DNA of 64,000 bases, taken from assembly GCA_020846635.1 (NCBI GenBank), contig JADLDO010000049.1:62001-126000 (forward strand), in the 5' to 3' direction. This DNA is from Caldilineaceae bacterium. GTDB lineage: Bacteria > Chloroflexota > Anaerolineae > Caldilineales > Caldilineaceae. Below, one piece after another: positions 1 to 8,504 of the stretch. The stretch's first letter is position 1. Every line of letters begins with the position of its first letter. The notes below the pieces were generated by a model. It saw nothing but the letters and a program-made list of their open reading frames with translations. It ran no database searches and was not told the DNA's origin. The position numbers were made by a program, and so were the translations under genes.

Positions 1-2308
1 CAGCCTGCTCGCCGCCCACACCCTCCACCAGCGGATGCCCTGGCAGGAAAGGTGCGAGGTGGGCAGCAACCCCAATCGGCCCCATCCCAGGCCCACCACC
101 GCCATGCGGAATACAAAAGGTCTTGTGCAAATTCAGATGACAGACATCGGCCCCAATATCGCCGGGACGGCACAGCCCGACCTGTGCATTCATATTCGCC
201 CCATCCATGTAGACCTGCCCGCCCTGCTCATGCACAATACGGCAGAGTTCGACAATGCCTTCTTCAAAGACACCATGCGTGGAAGGGTAGGTGACCATAA
301 TGGCCGCCAAATTGTCGCTGTGCTGGGCAGCCTTAGCGCGCAGATCGTCCAGATCCACGTTGCCCCGCTCGTCACAGGCAACGACCACCACCTCCATCCC
401 TGCCATCACCGCGCTGGCTGGGTTCGTACCGTGGGCAGAGGAAGGGATCAGACAGACACGCCGGTGGTCATCACCGCGGCTGAGATGATAGGCGCGGATC
501 GCAAGCAGCCCTGCATACTCCCCCTGTGAACCGGCGTTCGGTTGCAGCGAAACCGCGGCGAACCCTGTGATCTCCGCCAGCGCCGCCTCCAAAAGCGTAA
601 AGAGTTCGGTATACCCTTCCGCCTGGCTGCGCGGCACAAATGGATGCAGCTTGCCGAATTCGGGCCAGGTGATCGGAATCATCTCCGTCGTGGCATTGAG
701 CTTCATCGTACACGACCCCAACGGGATCATCGCCTGTGCCAACGATAAGTCACGGCTTTGCAGCCGATAGATATAGCGCAGCATTTCCGTCTCAGTGTGA
801 TACCGGTTAAAGACAGGATGCGTCAGATAGGTGCTGGTGCGGGCGAAAGCTGCGCTATACTCGGCGTTGACCTCTGCCGCGATCTCCTCCAGCCCGACCA
901 CATCCGCTGCACCAAAGATGGCAAGCAGCGTCCGCAGTTCCTCCACCGTGGTCGCCTCGTCCAATGCCACGCCCACCGCGCCATCCGCATAAGCGCGCAA
1001 ATTCACCCGCTGCGCCTCTGCTGCTTCGATCAACTCCGCCTGGCGGTATGGCCCCCCGCTAATCTTGAGCGTATCAAAAACTGGCCCCTCGTTGACCTCA
1101 TACCCCAACTGGCGCAAGAGATGGGCCAGCGTAGCCGTCAGCAGCCGCACACGCGCGGCGATACGCCGTATCCCCTCCGGCCCATGATAGACCGCATACA
1201 TCGAAGCCATAATCGCCAGCAGCACCTGCGCGGTGCAGATATTGCTGGTCGCCTTGTCACGACGGATATGCTGTTCGCGCGTTTGCAGCGCCAAGCGCAA
1301 CGCCGGGTTGCCCAGACTATCCACCGACACACCCACCAACCGCCCTGGCATAATCCGCTTGAGATCATCGCGTGTCGCCATGAACGCAGCGTGAGGCCCC
1401 CCATAGCCCATTGGTACGCCAAAACGCTGGCTTGAACCAATCGCAATGTCTGCGCCAAACTCGCCGGGAGACGTCAGCAGCGCCAGCGCCAACAGATCAG
1501 TCGCCACGACCACCAACGCCCCTGCCGCATGGGCCTTTTCGACAAATGCCCGCCAATCGACAATGTTCCCCTCCGTGTCAGGGTACTGAACCAGCGTGCC
1601 AAAGGTTTCCTGGTCAAACTCATAGCCCTGGGCATCGCCTACAACCACGTCGATCCCCAACGGTTCGGCGCGACTTTGCACCACGGCAATGGTTTGCGGA
1701 TGGCACTTGTCGGAGACAAAGAAAGTATTGGCGTGGCCGCGCTTTTGGGCGCGCTTGCACATGGTCATCGCTTCCGCAGCGGCGGTGGCCTCATCCAAGA
1801 GCGAAGCATTGGCAATGTCCAGCCCGGTTAAGTCCGAAACCATTGTCTGAAAATTGAGCAGTGCCTCCAGCCGCCCCTGAGCAATCTCCGGCTGATAGGG
1901 TGTATAAGCCGTGTACCAACCCGGATTCTCTAATACGTTACGCAGGATCACCCCAGGTGTCAGCGTCTCATAATAGCCCATGCCCAAATAGGAGCGATAG
2001 AGTTGATTCTTATCGGCCATTGTTCGCAGTTCGGCCAGGACTTCGCTTTCGGGCCGCGGCTCGGCCAGTTGCAGCGGGCGACGCAGCCGGATAGCCGTGG
2101 GTACGGTGGCGTCAATCAGCTCGTCTAATGTCCCCACCCCAATCGTTTCCAGCATCTTCGCTACATCTTGCGGGTTGGGGCCAAGATGGCGATGCACAAA
2201 GCTATCTGGCGGAGCCAGCAGATCACGCACAGCGAGCTGCTTCCCCGCGCCATTGCTGCGCTTCATCGCCCTAGATTGAACTTCCGAGGGTTGAAGAGTA
2301 GTCTCCAT
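1..2308 (-). CDS. gcvP: glycine dehydrogenase (decarboxylating), GcvP, C-terminus beyond window
   Basis: P-protein of the glycine cleavage system. It uses PLP to decarboxylate glycine and passes the aminomethyl group to lipoylated GcvH in the cytoplasm. Reading back from the ATG at 2308 gives about 769 residues of the single-chain family (usually about 950), so the last fifth lies off the left edge. The N-terminus has the family's FVHRHLGPN motif; the second half carries SSAHGTNPASA and the PLP-lysine segment HLNLHKTFCIPHGGGGPGMG, with the lysine near residue 728. The single chain is a fusion of the alpha and beta halves found as separate proteins in some bacteria. The gene sits directly behind a tandem glycine riboswitch and terminator, so it should be induced by glycine. 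No frame break is visible. Confidence 0.97.
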   Translation of the reverse strand, partial: METTLQPSEVQSRAMKRSNGAGKQLAVRDLLAPPDSFVHRHLGPNPQDVAKMLETIGVGTLDELIDATVPTAIRLRRPLQLAEPRPESEVLAELRTMADKNQLYRSYLGMGYYETLTPGVILRNVLENPGWYTAYTPYQPEIAQGRLEALLNFQTMVSDLTGLDIANASLLDEATAAAEAMTMCKRAQKRGHANTFFVSDKCHPQTIAVVQSRAEPLGIDVVVGDAQGYEFDQETFGTLVQYPDTEGNIVDWRAFVEKAHAAGALVVVATDLLALALLTSPGEFGADIAIGSSQRFGVPMGYGGPHAAFMATRDDLKRIMPGRLVGVSVDSLGNPALRLALQTREQHIRRDKATSNICTAQVLLAIMASMYAVYHGPEGIRRIAARVRLLTATLAHLLRQLGYEVNEGPVFDTLKISGGPYRQAELIEAAEAQRVNLRAYADGAVGVALDEATTVEELRTLLAIFGAADVVGLEEIAAEVNAEYSAAFARTSTYLTHPVFNRYHTETEMLRYIYRLQSRDLSLAQAMIPLGSCTMKLNATTEMIPITWPEFGKLHPFVPRSQAEGYTELFTLLEAALAEITGFAAVSLQPNAGSQGEYAGLLAIRAYHLSRGDDHRRVCLIPSSAHGTNPASAVMAGMEVVVVACDERGNVDLDDLRAKAAQHSDNLAAIMVTYPSTHGVFEEGIVELCRIVHEQGGQVYMDGANMNAQVGLCRPGDIGADVCHLNLHKTFCIPHGGGGPGMGPIGVAAHLAPFLPGHPLVEGVGGEQA

Positions 2309-2380
2309 ATACAACATCTCCTTTGGCAACCTGTGCCGGTTGTTGAGCGGACCATGATGCCAACCAAGCATGATCACAAC

Positions 2381-2407
2381 AAAAAAGGCACCCCGAATAG
2401 AGTGCCT
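2381..2407 (-). terminator. intrinsic terminator / expression platform of the glycine riboswitch
   Basis: On the minus strand AGGCAC and GTGCCT pair around a 9-nt loop and are followed by six T. It lies between the aptamers and the gcvP start, as expected for the OFF-state terminator of a glycine ON switch. Confidence 0.8.
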
Positions 2408-2650
2408 GTCTGCTCTGTCTCAAACCTGAGAGATTGCTCCGGCTGCGTGCCTTATGGCTGGTGCAGCGAGAGTTGCCCCGTCGGTGTTTCCGGTCTTGCC
2501 GGAACGCTCTCCAGAGATGCCTAGACGGTACGATCCATTTGCCTGAGAGGGTCATCTGGGTAGCTGGCATTCCCCCAGACTTGCACCTTCGGCGGCTCAT
2601 CCAATTCTTCAAAAGCGGTTCGGTGAGCGCTCTCTCGCAACGCCATAGCA
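2408..2650 (-). promoter_or_regulatory. tandem glycine riboswitch (two aptamers)
   Basis: Two consecutive aptamer-like units are visible on the minus strand. The first (2540-2650) begins GCGAGAGAGCGCTCACCGAA and ends with CCCTCTCAGGCA. The second (2410-2520) begins CTCTGGAGAGCG, carries CACCGACGGGGCAA and ends AATCTCTCAGGTTTGAGACAGAG. These repeated GGAGAGxG...CTCTCAGG landmarks are typical of glycine riboswitch aptamers, and the downstream gene is gcvP. Glycine binding is expected to prevent the adjacent terminator from forming. Confidence 0.93.
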
Positions 2651-2879
2651 GCAAAATCCAATTGTATAAGGATCATACCACGGGAATGGGCAAGGAAAAA
2701 GTCAGATAGCTTCCGCGCGCTCTCAAAGAGCGAATAAATACAGTAAACACAGAATTTTGTGAAAATATTCACGCAAAAAAGCTCATTTTGCACTCCCTAC
2801 TATCTATGGTAGAGTTGCCCTCATACAAAATAATCATCTCCACTCCACCTATTTCTGCTGGTTGCAATTGTGTGCCGGT

Positions 2880-3581
2880 ATGACGACTGAAATTCAACAA
2901 CCTCCCTGGATCGCTGATCTTCGACCCTCATCACGCCTCTGGTATCTACTCTTAGCGCTGCCGGTTGTGGCAGTGATGGCTTTTGCGATCTTCCAGCCCA
3001 TCAGGGTCTTGCCGCGGATGACGCTTGCCCCCGGCTATTCGTTCATTGATCAAGAGGGCAAGCGCTTTACCAACGAAGATGTACGCGGCAGTTTGGTAAT
3101 CTACACCTTTATTGACAGCCGCTGCACCAGCCCCTGTCTCCCCACCAGTGCAACGCTGGCGTCCCTGCAATCCGACCTGGCGGAAGTCGAGATGGGTGAC
3201 ATTCCACTCCAATTTGTGACCATTGCCGTAGACCCCGAACACGCATCGCCCACAGCCATGCGTGCCCATGCAGACGCGCTGGGCGCAGAAGCAAGCCAGT
3301 GGCATTTTGTGACCGGAAACGCCAACCAACTGAAAAGTGTGATTGGCGCGGCCTTTAGCACCTACTATGCCCAAGACGAAGATGGCAGCTATACAGTCGA
3401 TCCTGTCTTTGTTTTGGTGGACGGTTGGGGCATCCAACGCGCCGTCTATCGCACAGCCTCACCGGATGTCGAAATCCTCAAGCGCGATCTGAGCCTTGTC
3501 GCGCAGGAAGCGCGCAACAGTACGGGCGTGAATCGCTATGCATATGAAGCTGCCCATCTTTTCCTATGCTATCCCAAATAG
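2880..3581 (+). CDS. SCO1/SenC-like thioredoxin-fold protein lacking the copper-ligand histidine
   Basis: Membrane-anchored thioredoxin-fold protein related to SCO1/SenC, the copper chaperones that load the CuA site of cytochrome oxidase. From the ATG at 2880 it has 233 residues; a TTG 18 bases earlier is possible. One membrane helix lies at about residues 20-40 (LLALPVVAVMAFAIF) and the CxxxC motif is C82-T-S-P-C86. In canonical SCO proteins a histidine follows YxVD; here the sequence is YTVDP, with Pro175 in its place. It may therefore be a thiol-disulfide reductase for CuA cysteines rather than a copper carrier. It heads the ba3 oxidase genes, and a canonical SCO1 with all ligands lies at 6.4 kb. 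Its last codons and stop fall inside a 15-bp tandem repeat, so the C-terminus may be length-variable. Confidence 0.85.
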   Translation: MTTEIQQPPWIADLRPSSRLWYLLLALPVVAVMAFAIFQPIRVLPRMTLAPGYSFIDQEGKRFTNEDVRGSLVIYTFIDSRCTSPCLPTSATLASLQSDLAEVEMGDIPLQFVTIAVDPEHASPTAMRAHADALGAEASQWHFVTGNANQLKSVIGAAFSTYYAQDEDGSYTVDPVFVLVDGWGIQRAVYRTASPDVEILKRDLSLVAQEARNSTGVNRYAYEAAHLFLCYPK

Positions 3582-3644
3582 AGCTATCCCAAATAGAGCT
3601 ATCCCAAATAGAGCTATCCCAAATAGAGCTATCCCAAATAGAAC
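3570..3644 (+). repeat. 15-bp tandem repeat, five copies, overlapping a stop codon
   Basis: The unit TATCCCAAATAGAGC occurs four times exactly (3570-3629), then once with one change (3630-3644), then decays. The first copy contains the TAG stop of the SCO-like gene. The array ends about 35 bp before the Shine-Dalgarno of the oxidase subunit IIa gene. Confidence 0.95.
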
Positions 3645-3692
3645 AATCCAATAGAGTAACCGGAATAAAGTAATCCCAAAGGAGATTTACCC

Positions 3693-3812
3693 ATGAAAGG
3701 GCCTGATACACCACAAGGTACGATCGCGCTCCTTGCCGTTTATGTTGTCATCATCATCACACTTTGGACAAGTGTCTACATGACCATGCTTTCGCGAGGG
3801 ATCGCCCAATGA
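3693..3812 (+). CDS. ba3-type cytochrome c oxidase subunit IIa (small single-helix subunit)
   Basis: A 39-residue ORF with a strong AAAGGAG ribosome-binding site 8 bases upstream. It has a short polar N-terminus (MKGPDTPQG), one membrane helix (about residues 11-32) and a short tail ending SRGIAQ. The layout and the GxxAL...TLWxSVYxxxxxRG pattern match the 34-residue subunit IIa of Thermus ba3 oxidase, which supplies the helix missing from the shortened subunit II. Its stop overlaps the start of subunit II in an ATGA, indicating translational coupling. Automated callers would probably miss it because of its size. Confidence 0.85.
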   Translation: MKGPDTPQGTIALLAVYVVIIITLWTSVYMTMLSRGIAQ

Positions 3813-4420
3813 GTGAGCACCAGGAGACGCCCAATTTGGAAGTGAGTCACAGCGGTAGTGAAGCCGGAGTCGCCACCGCCGAGATGCTCCACGTAGATCG
3901 CTACGAAGGCATCTGGATGCGGATCTCACTTGTCGTGCTGGTCATATTCTTTGTGACGGTCTTGGTCTCTAGCTTTTCTACCGGCTTTCAAGTGCCAGGA
4001 GTCTACCAGCGCATCGACCCCGCCACGATCCACAACGAAGGCAGCCCCTTTGCCAATCCCGAAGTGCGCGAATTAGCGCCCGGCAAATATGAAGCCTACA
4101 TCCGCGCCCAGATTTGGAGCTTTACCCCCAACGAAATTCGCATTCCGGCAGGTTCCACCGTCACCTTCTATGCCACAAGCCAGGATGTGCAACATGGCGT
4201 GAAGATTGCCAATACAAACATCAACATGATGATTTTGCCTGGGCAGGTCGCCAAAATCACCACATCCTTTAACAAACCAGGAACCTATAATTTCGTCTGC
4301 CATGAATACTGCGGGAGCCAACATCACACGATGTATGGCCGTATCATTGTGGAAGACCCCAATGCGCTTGAAGCGGAAACCGCTGCTGCCGGCCCTCTAC
4401 TCTCTGGCTTTGTGCATTAA
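3809..4420 (+). CDS. ba3-type cytochrome c oxidase subunit II (CuA subunit)
   Basis: Electron-entry subunit of a heme-copper oxygen reductase. It takes electrons from cytochrome c at the binuclear CuA centre outside the membrane. The ATG at 3809 overlaps the stop of subunit IIa and gives 203 residues. A single membrane helix (residues about 33-56) precedes a cupredoxin domain. All CuA ligands are visible: H129 in DVQHG, then C164-H-E-Y-C168-GSQH172-H-T-M175. One N-terminal helix rather than two is the B-type (ba3) architecture and explains the need for subunit IIa. Subunit I follows after 23 bp. Confidence 0.96.
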   Translation: MSEHQETPNLEVSHSGSEAGVATAEMLHVDRYEGIWMRISLVVLVIFFVTVLVSSFSTGFQVPGVYQRIDPATIHNEGSPFANPEVRELAPGKYEAYIRAQIWSFTPNEIRIPAGSTVTFYATSQDVQHGVKIANTNINMMILPGQVAKITTSFNKPGTYNFVCHEYCGSQHHTMYGRIIVEDPNALEAETAAAGPLLSGFVH

Positions 4421-4443
4421 AATAACATAAGGAGTCTGTAACC

Positions 4444-6147
4444 ATGTCTGTACAAGCTATGCCGGCGGCGACCTACACAGCAGCGCCAACGCCTGTGCCG
4501 CTGACCGAGGCAGATCATAAGGCCATCAACCGGCTCACAGGTTGGAACATCGGCATCGCCATCGGCGCGTTGAGCATCGGCGCGTGGCTCGGTGTCCTGC
4601 AAGGACTTGAGCATACTGGGATCGACCTCTATCAATATCTCGCCCCCGGTATCAAGAGCTATTACCAGGGGTTAACCATCCACGGCGTGCTCAATGCGCT
4701 GATCTGGACCACCTTCTTCATCTGTGGCTTTTTCACCTTTGTGGTACACAACAGCCTCAAGCGCCCCATGCGCTTTCCCTGGCTCAACAACCTAGCCTTT
4801 CTGGTCATGGCCGCGGGGCTGCTACTTGCTGCCTATCCATTGGTGATGAACCTTGCCACCGTCCTCTACACCTTCTATCCCCCACTGCTTGCCGACTGGA
4901 CATTCTACGCCGGGCTTACCCTGGTGGTTGTGGGATCATGGATGGTGGGGTGGGCGCTGCTCTTTACCTATGGCGCATGGCGCAAAGAGAACCCTGGTAC
5001 CCGCACCCCTTTTCTGGCGTTGGCATCGCTGATCACAATGGTCATGTGGCAGCTTGCCACATTGGGCGTAGCCGCCGAAATTCTCTTCTTGTTGCTGCCC
5101 GGTGCGCTAGGCTGGACAGATGGGGCCGATCCCCTGCTCTCTCGTTCGCTCTTTTGGTACTTTGGTCATCCGCTCGTCTACTTCTGGCTGCTGCCCGCCT
5201 ATGTCTCGTGGTATGGCATGCTGCCGGCACAGACCAACGGCAAGATGTTTAGCGAACCGTTAGCGCGCCTGGTCTTCTGGCTCTTCCTGATCCTATCAGT
5301 TCCGGTTGGCTTCCATCACCAGTTCGCAGACCCAGGCATCCCCCAAATCTGGAAGATCATCCATGCCACAATTACCTTCGGTCTCGCCTTCCCAAGTCTG
5401 TTGACCGCGTTCACCGTCACGGCCTCGCTGGAAATCGGGGCGCGTGCGCGCGGCGGCAAAGGCTACTTTGGCTGGATTCGCAAGCTCAACTGGGGCAATC
5501 CATCGTATACGGCCCAAAACTTGGCAGCGATCCTCTTTGCCTTTGGCGGCATCAGCGGCATCACCAATGCCTCCTACAATATGAATATGGTCGTGCATAA
5601 TACCGTCTGGATTCCCGGTCATTTCCATCTCACCGTAGGCGCAGCCACCACGCTCACCTTCTTTGGCATCCTCTATTGGCTGCTGCCCAAGCTCACCGGC
5701 AAAAGGCTGTTTACACCCAAACTGGCATTGGCCCAGGCTTGGACCTGGTTCTTTGGCATGGCGCTCTTTGCCAATTCCTATCACCTGCTCGGTCTCCACT
5801 ATGGCGCGCCACGCCGCACCGCATTGGGTTCTGCGACCTATGCGATCCCCGAATGGCGACCCTATCTGCTCGAATCCGGCTTGGGCATTACCCTGCTCTT
5901 TATCAGTGCCACGCTCTTCTTTCTGGTGGTCGTGGGAACCGTCTTCCTGCCGGGGCGCAAGCTAAAGGAACCCATCGAAATGCCCGTGGCGGAACCACTC
6001 AAGGAGGAGCCTGCCCCAGCGTGGCTGGATAACTGGCAGCCCTGGGTCACAGGAGCCATCGCCCTGATCCTACTCAGCTATGGCCCGATGCTGTACCAGC
6101 TAATCCGCGACGCCCAAAGCATCCCCTTCGCGCCGCGCGTTTGGTGA
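4444..6147 (+). CDS. ba3-type cytochrome c oxidase subunit I
   Basis: Catalytic, proton-pumping subunit that reduces O2 to water at the heme a3-CuB centre. It has 567 residues with the 12-13 membrane helices of B-type oxidases. Conserved ligands are visible: H80 (TIHG) for the low-spin heme, H242 and Y246 in GHPLVY (CuB ligand and its cross-linked tyrosine), H291-H292 for CuB, and H393/H395 in PGHFH for the two hemes. The ATG follows an AAGGAG site. It ends the IIa-II-I operon, and a perfect hairpin terminator lies 30 bp downstream. B-type oxidases usually have high oxygen affinity. Confidence 0.97.
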   Translation: MSVQAMPAATYTAAPTPVPLTEADHKAINRLTGWNIGIAIGALSIGAWLGVLQGLEHTGIDLYQYLAPGIKSYYQGLTIHGVLNALIWTTFFICGFFTFVVHNSLKRPMRFPWLNNLAFLVMAAGLLLAAYPLVMNLATVLYTFYPPLLADWTFYAGLTLVVVGSWMVGWALLFTYGAWRKENPGTRTPFLALASLITMVMWQLATLGVAAEILFLLLPGALGWTDGADPLLSRSLFWYFGHPLVYFWLLPAYVSWYGMLPAQTNGKMFSEPLARLVFWLFLILSVPVGFHHQFADPGIPQIWKIIHATITFGLAFPSLLTAFTVTASLEIGARARGGKGYFGWIRKLNWGNPSYTAQNLAAILFAFGGISGITNASYNMNMVVHNTVWIPGHFHLTVGAATTLTFFGILYWLLPKLTGKRLFTPKLALAQAWTWFFGMALFANSYHLLGLHYGAPRRTALGSATYAIPEWRPYLLESGLGITLLFISATLFFLVVVGTVFLPGRKLKEPIEMPVAEPLKEEPAPAWLDNWQPWVTGAIALILLSYGPMLYQLIRDAQSIPFAPRVW

Positions 6148-6169
6148 TGGTTTGACATGGCTATCGAAT

Positions 6170-6217
6170 AAAAAAGCGGCCTCGACATCTGAGCAGGATG
6201 TCGAGGCCGCTTTTTTT
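6170..6217. terminator. bidirectional intrinsic terminator after the oxidase operon
   Basis: A perfect 14-bp stem (6176-6189 with 6197-6210, GCGGCCTCGACATC and its complement) around a 7-nt loop. It is flanked by A-rich sequence on the left and seven T on the right. Confidence 0.95.
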
Positions 6218-6310
6218 AGCATGGTGAACACCCTCCTGGAAGCTTCTGACGGGAGCCCGTTGGGCGCGGGAGGGTTAATATTAACGCGCTTGCTTTAATT
6301 AGGCTGTTAA

Positions 6311-6340
6311 TTGGGGCATCCATCCTATACTATATATAAT
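6311..6340 (+). promoter_or_regulatory. possible sigma-70-type promoter upstream of SCO1
   Basis: TTGGGG, an 18-bp spacer, then TATAAT in an AT-rich stretch about 105 bp before the SCO1 start. An overlapping TATACT makes the exact -10 uncertain. The remainder of 6218-6444 shows only AT-rich sequence. Confidence 0.4.
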
Positions 6341-6444
6341 AACTCTACTATAAATAATCATCAGATAGGATTATTCTCTTTGCCGTCCGGGCAACTCTTG
6401 ATAACGTTCTTTGTTCATGCGTACAACATTCACGCTTACCAATC

Positions 6445-7128
6445 ATGACACAACTCAACAACCCTGCTGAAGTAACCCCGGTCGAAGTCCCTGCTACCCA
6501 GGCCCCTCCCATCACGCCTCCCTTTGCCCTCCGTCGCCTTGCCTGGGCAGGTGGGATTCTGGTCGCCTTGCTTGTCGCCGCCTTCATCGGCTGGTGGAAT
6601 CTCCCGCCCACACTGCATGGCATCCTGCTCGAATCGCCACGCGTTGCCGAAGACTTCACACTCCCCACCTCCACGGGTAAGTCCATGAGCCTGAGTGACT
6701 TCCGCGGCAAGTATGTTGCCATCTTCTTTGGCTATACCTACTGCCCGGATGTCTGCCCCACCACGCTCAACGATCTGCAACAGATGGTGAAAAGCCTGGG
6801 TGTGGATCGCGGCGACGATGTACAGGTGCTCATGATTTCGGTTGACCCGGAGCGCGACACACCCGAACAGCTCGCGACCTATTTGGGCTACTTTGACCCC
6901 AGCTTTATCGGTATGACCGGAACCGTCGAAGATATTCAGCCCGTTGCCAGCCAGTTCGGCATCTTTTTTGAACGCCAACCCGGTTCTGAAAACACAGGCT
7001 ACTTGGTCGATCACACCTCCGCAGTCACCATCATTGATCCCGAAGGCCATGTCCGTATGATCTTTACCTATGGCGTCCAGGGGGCCGATATGGCATCCGA
7101 CCTTGCCTATATCATGCGCCGAGGCTAG
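6445..7128 (+). CDS. SCO1/SenC copper chaperone for cytochrome c oxidase assembly
   Basis: Periplasm-facing, membrane-anchored thioredoxin-fold protein that delivers copper to CuA of the oxidase encoded just upstream. It has 227 residues: a Pro-rich cytoplasmic N-terminus, one membrane helix (about residues 32-50) and an SCO domain. The copper ligands are complete: C100-P-D-V-C104 and H190 in YLVDH. The downstream DPEGHVRMIFTYG is typical of the family. It has its own AT-rich upstream region after a strong terminator, so it is probably a separate transcript. It complements the atypical SCO-like protein at 2.9 kb, which lacks the histidine. Confidence 0.96.
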   Translation: MTQLNNPAEVTPVEVPATQAPPITPPFALRRLAWAGGILVALLVAAFIGWWNLPPTLHGILLESPRVAEDFTLPTSTGKSMSLSDFRGKYVAIFFGYTYCPDVCPTTLNDLQQMVKSLGVDRGDDVQVLMISVDPERDTPEQLATYLGYFDPSFIGMTGTVEDIQPVASQFGIFFERQPGSENTGYLVDHTSAVTIIDPEGHVRMIFTYGVQGADMASDLAYIMRRG

Positions 7129-7236
7129 AGAAACCCCGCCTGCCCTGCCCGCGATAGCCACTTGACAGCAAATCGTCAGAGAGAATTGCACCGATGCCCT
7201 AGTCATCTCCTGGCGAACAGCGTATAATGTGACACT

Positions 7237-8502
7237 ATGTTGACTGTACAGGCGGACCTCTTCTATCGTTTTGGCGCAGCATTGCTCATTGGCATCCTAA
7301 TCGGCGTGGAGCGCGAACGCGCGGCAGATCTGCGCGAGATGAGGCTCTTTGCGGGCGTCCGCACGATTTCTCTCATCGCCCTAGCCGGCTGCGCTGGTGC
7401 GCTGCTCAGCGACATTATGCAGTCGCCCTGGCCTTTGGTCGCGGTCATCGTCGCAATAGGTGGATTGATCATTGCGGCCTATATGCGGCTCAGCGGCGAT
7501 GGCAGTACCTCGGAAGTAGCCGCCTTTATTGCACTCCTCTGCGGTGCGCTCTGCTACTGGCAATATATCTCGCTCGCCGCGGCCATTGCCGTCGTCGCAA
7601 CCGTACTCCTCTCCTTCAAAGGCGAGATGCATGGCTTTGTCCATCGCTTGAGCACCGAAGACATCTATTCGACACTCAAATTTGCCGCCATTACGGCTAT
7701 CATTTTGCCCATTCTGCCCGACCGCAGTTTTGGCCCGCCCCCCTTCGACGCGCTCAATCCCTATCGAATCTGGCTGATGGTGGTCTTTATCTCCGCCATC
7801 AGCTTTATGGGATATGTGCTTATGAAGCTGGTCAATGTCCGTCACGGCATTGCCTTGACAGGGCTATTGGGCGGCCTGGTCTCCAGCACTGCGGTCACGT
7901 TGAGTTTCGGGCGGCGCAGCCGTGAGCAATCAGACCTCAGCGCACATTTTGCCATCGCCATTACCATCGCCTGGGCCATAATGTTCTTGCGTGTGCTTGT
8001 CCAGATTGCGGTCATCAATGGCGCGCTCTTTGCAATTCTCTGGCTGCCCCTCTTTGCCGCCGCCCTGGTCCTGGCGGGCTATGCCGCGTTCCTCTATCTG
8101 AGGCGCAAAGATGACAGCAGCGAAGAGGTCATGATTGCCAACCCGTTTGAACTCAAACCGGCCTTAACCTTTGGCGCGATCTATGCGCTGACCCTGCTCA
8201 TATCGAGTGCGGCCCAACTCTATTTTGGCAATGTGGGCCTCTATGTCTCCAGCGCCTTCGCAGGGCTGGCCGACGTGAACGCCGTTACCCTATCGATGGC
8301 CGAATTGAGCAGCCAACCCAACGGTGTTGGCCTGGAAATTGCCGCCGAGTCCGTGGTCTTGGCGGTTCTTTCCAACACCATTGTCAGGTCTGTCATGGTC
8401 TTTAGCACAGGTTCCTCCTCGCTGCGTCGGTTTATGCTGCCCAGTGTGATTCTCGCGATTGTCGTGACTGTTGCCGTAACCATCTGGCTGCGTGCGACGT
8501 AG
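7237..8502 (+). CDS. MgtC/SapB-DUF4010 family integral membrane protein
   Basis: A 421-residue polytopic protein. The first 140 residues match the MgtC/SapB core (RFGAALLIGILIGVERER, then FAGVRTISLIALAG). The remainder matches DUF4010, with GLLGGLVSSTAVTLSFGRRSRE and SSAFAGLADVNAVTLSMAEL. About 12 hydrophobic helices are visible. The function of this family is not established; MgtC relatives are linked to magnesium and membrane-potential homeostasis. It lies 108 bp after SCO1, and the ABC ATPase starts 3 bp after its stop, so it probably heads that operon. Confident for the family, not for the role. Confidence 0.9.
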   Translation: MLTVQADLFYRFGAALLIGILIGVERERAADLREMRLFAGVRTISLIALAGCAGALLSDIMQSPWPLVAVIVAIGGLIIAAYMRLSGDGSTSEVAAFIALLCGALCYWQYISLAAAIAVVATVLLSFKGEMHGFVHRLSTEDIYSTLKFAAITAIILPILPDRSFGPPPFDALNPYRIWLMVVFISAISFMGYVLMKLVNVRHGIALTGLLGGLVSSTAVTLSFGRRSREQSDLSAHFAIAITIAWAIMFLRVLVQIAVINGALFAILWLPLFAAALVLAGYAAFLYLRRKDDSSEEVMIANPFELKPALTFGAIYALTLLISSAAQLYFGNVGLYVSSAFAGLADVNAVTLSMAELSSQPNGVGLEIAAESVVLAVLSNTIVRSVMVFSTGSSSLRRFMLPSVILAIVVTVAVTIWLRAT

Positions 8503-8504
8503 AA

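Noticed and set aside
758..1435. 225-residue plus-strand ORF opposite gcvP
   Set aside because: It is the antisense shadow of the GcvP coding frame; the product has no family features.
3570..3644. CRISPR-like array
   Set aside because: Copies are directly adjacent with no spacers and only 15 bp; it is a simple tandem repeat.
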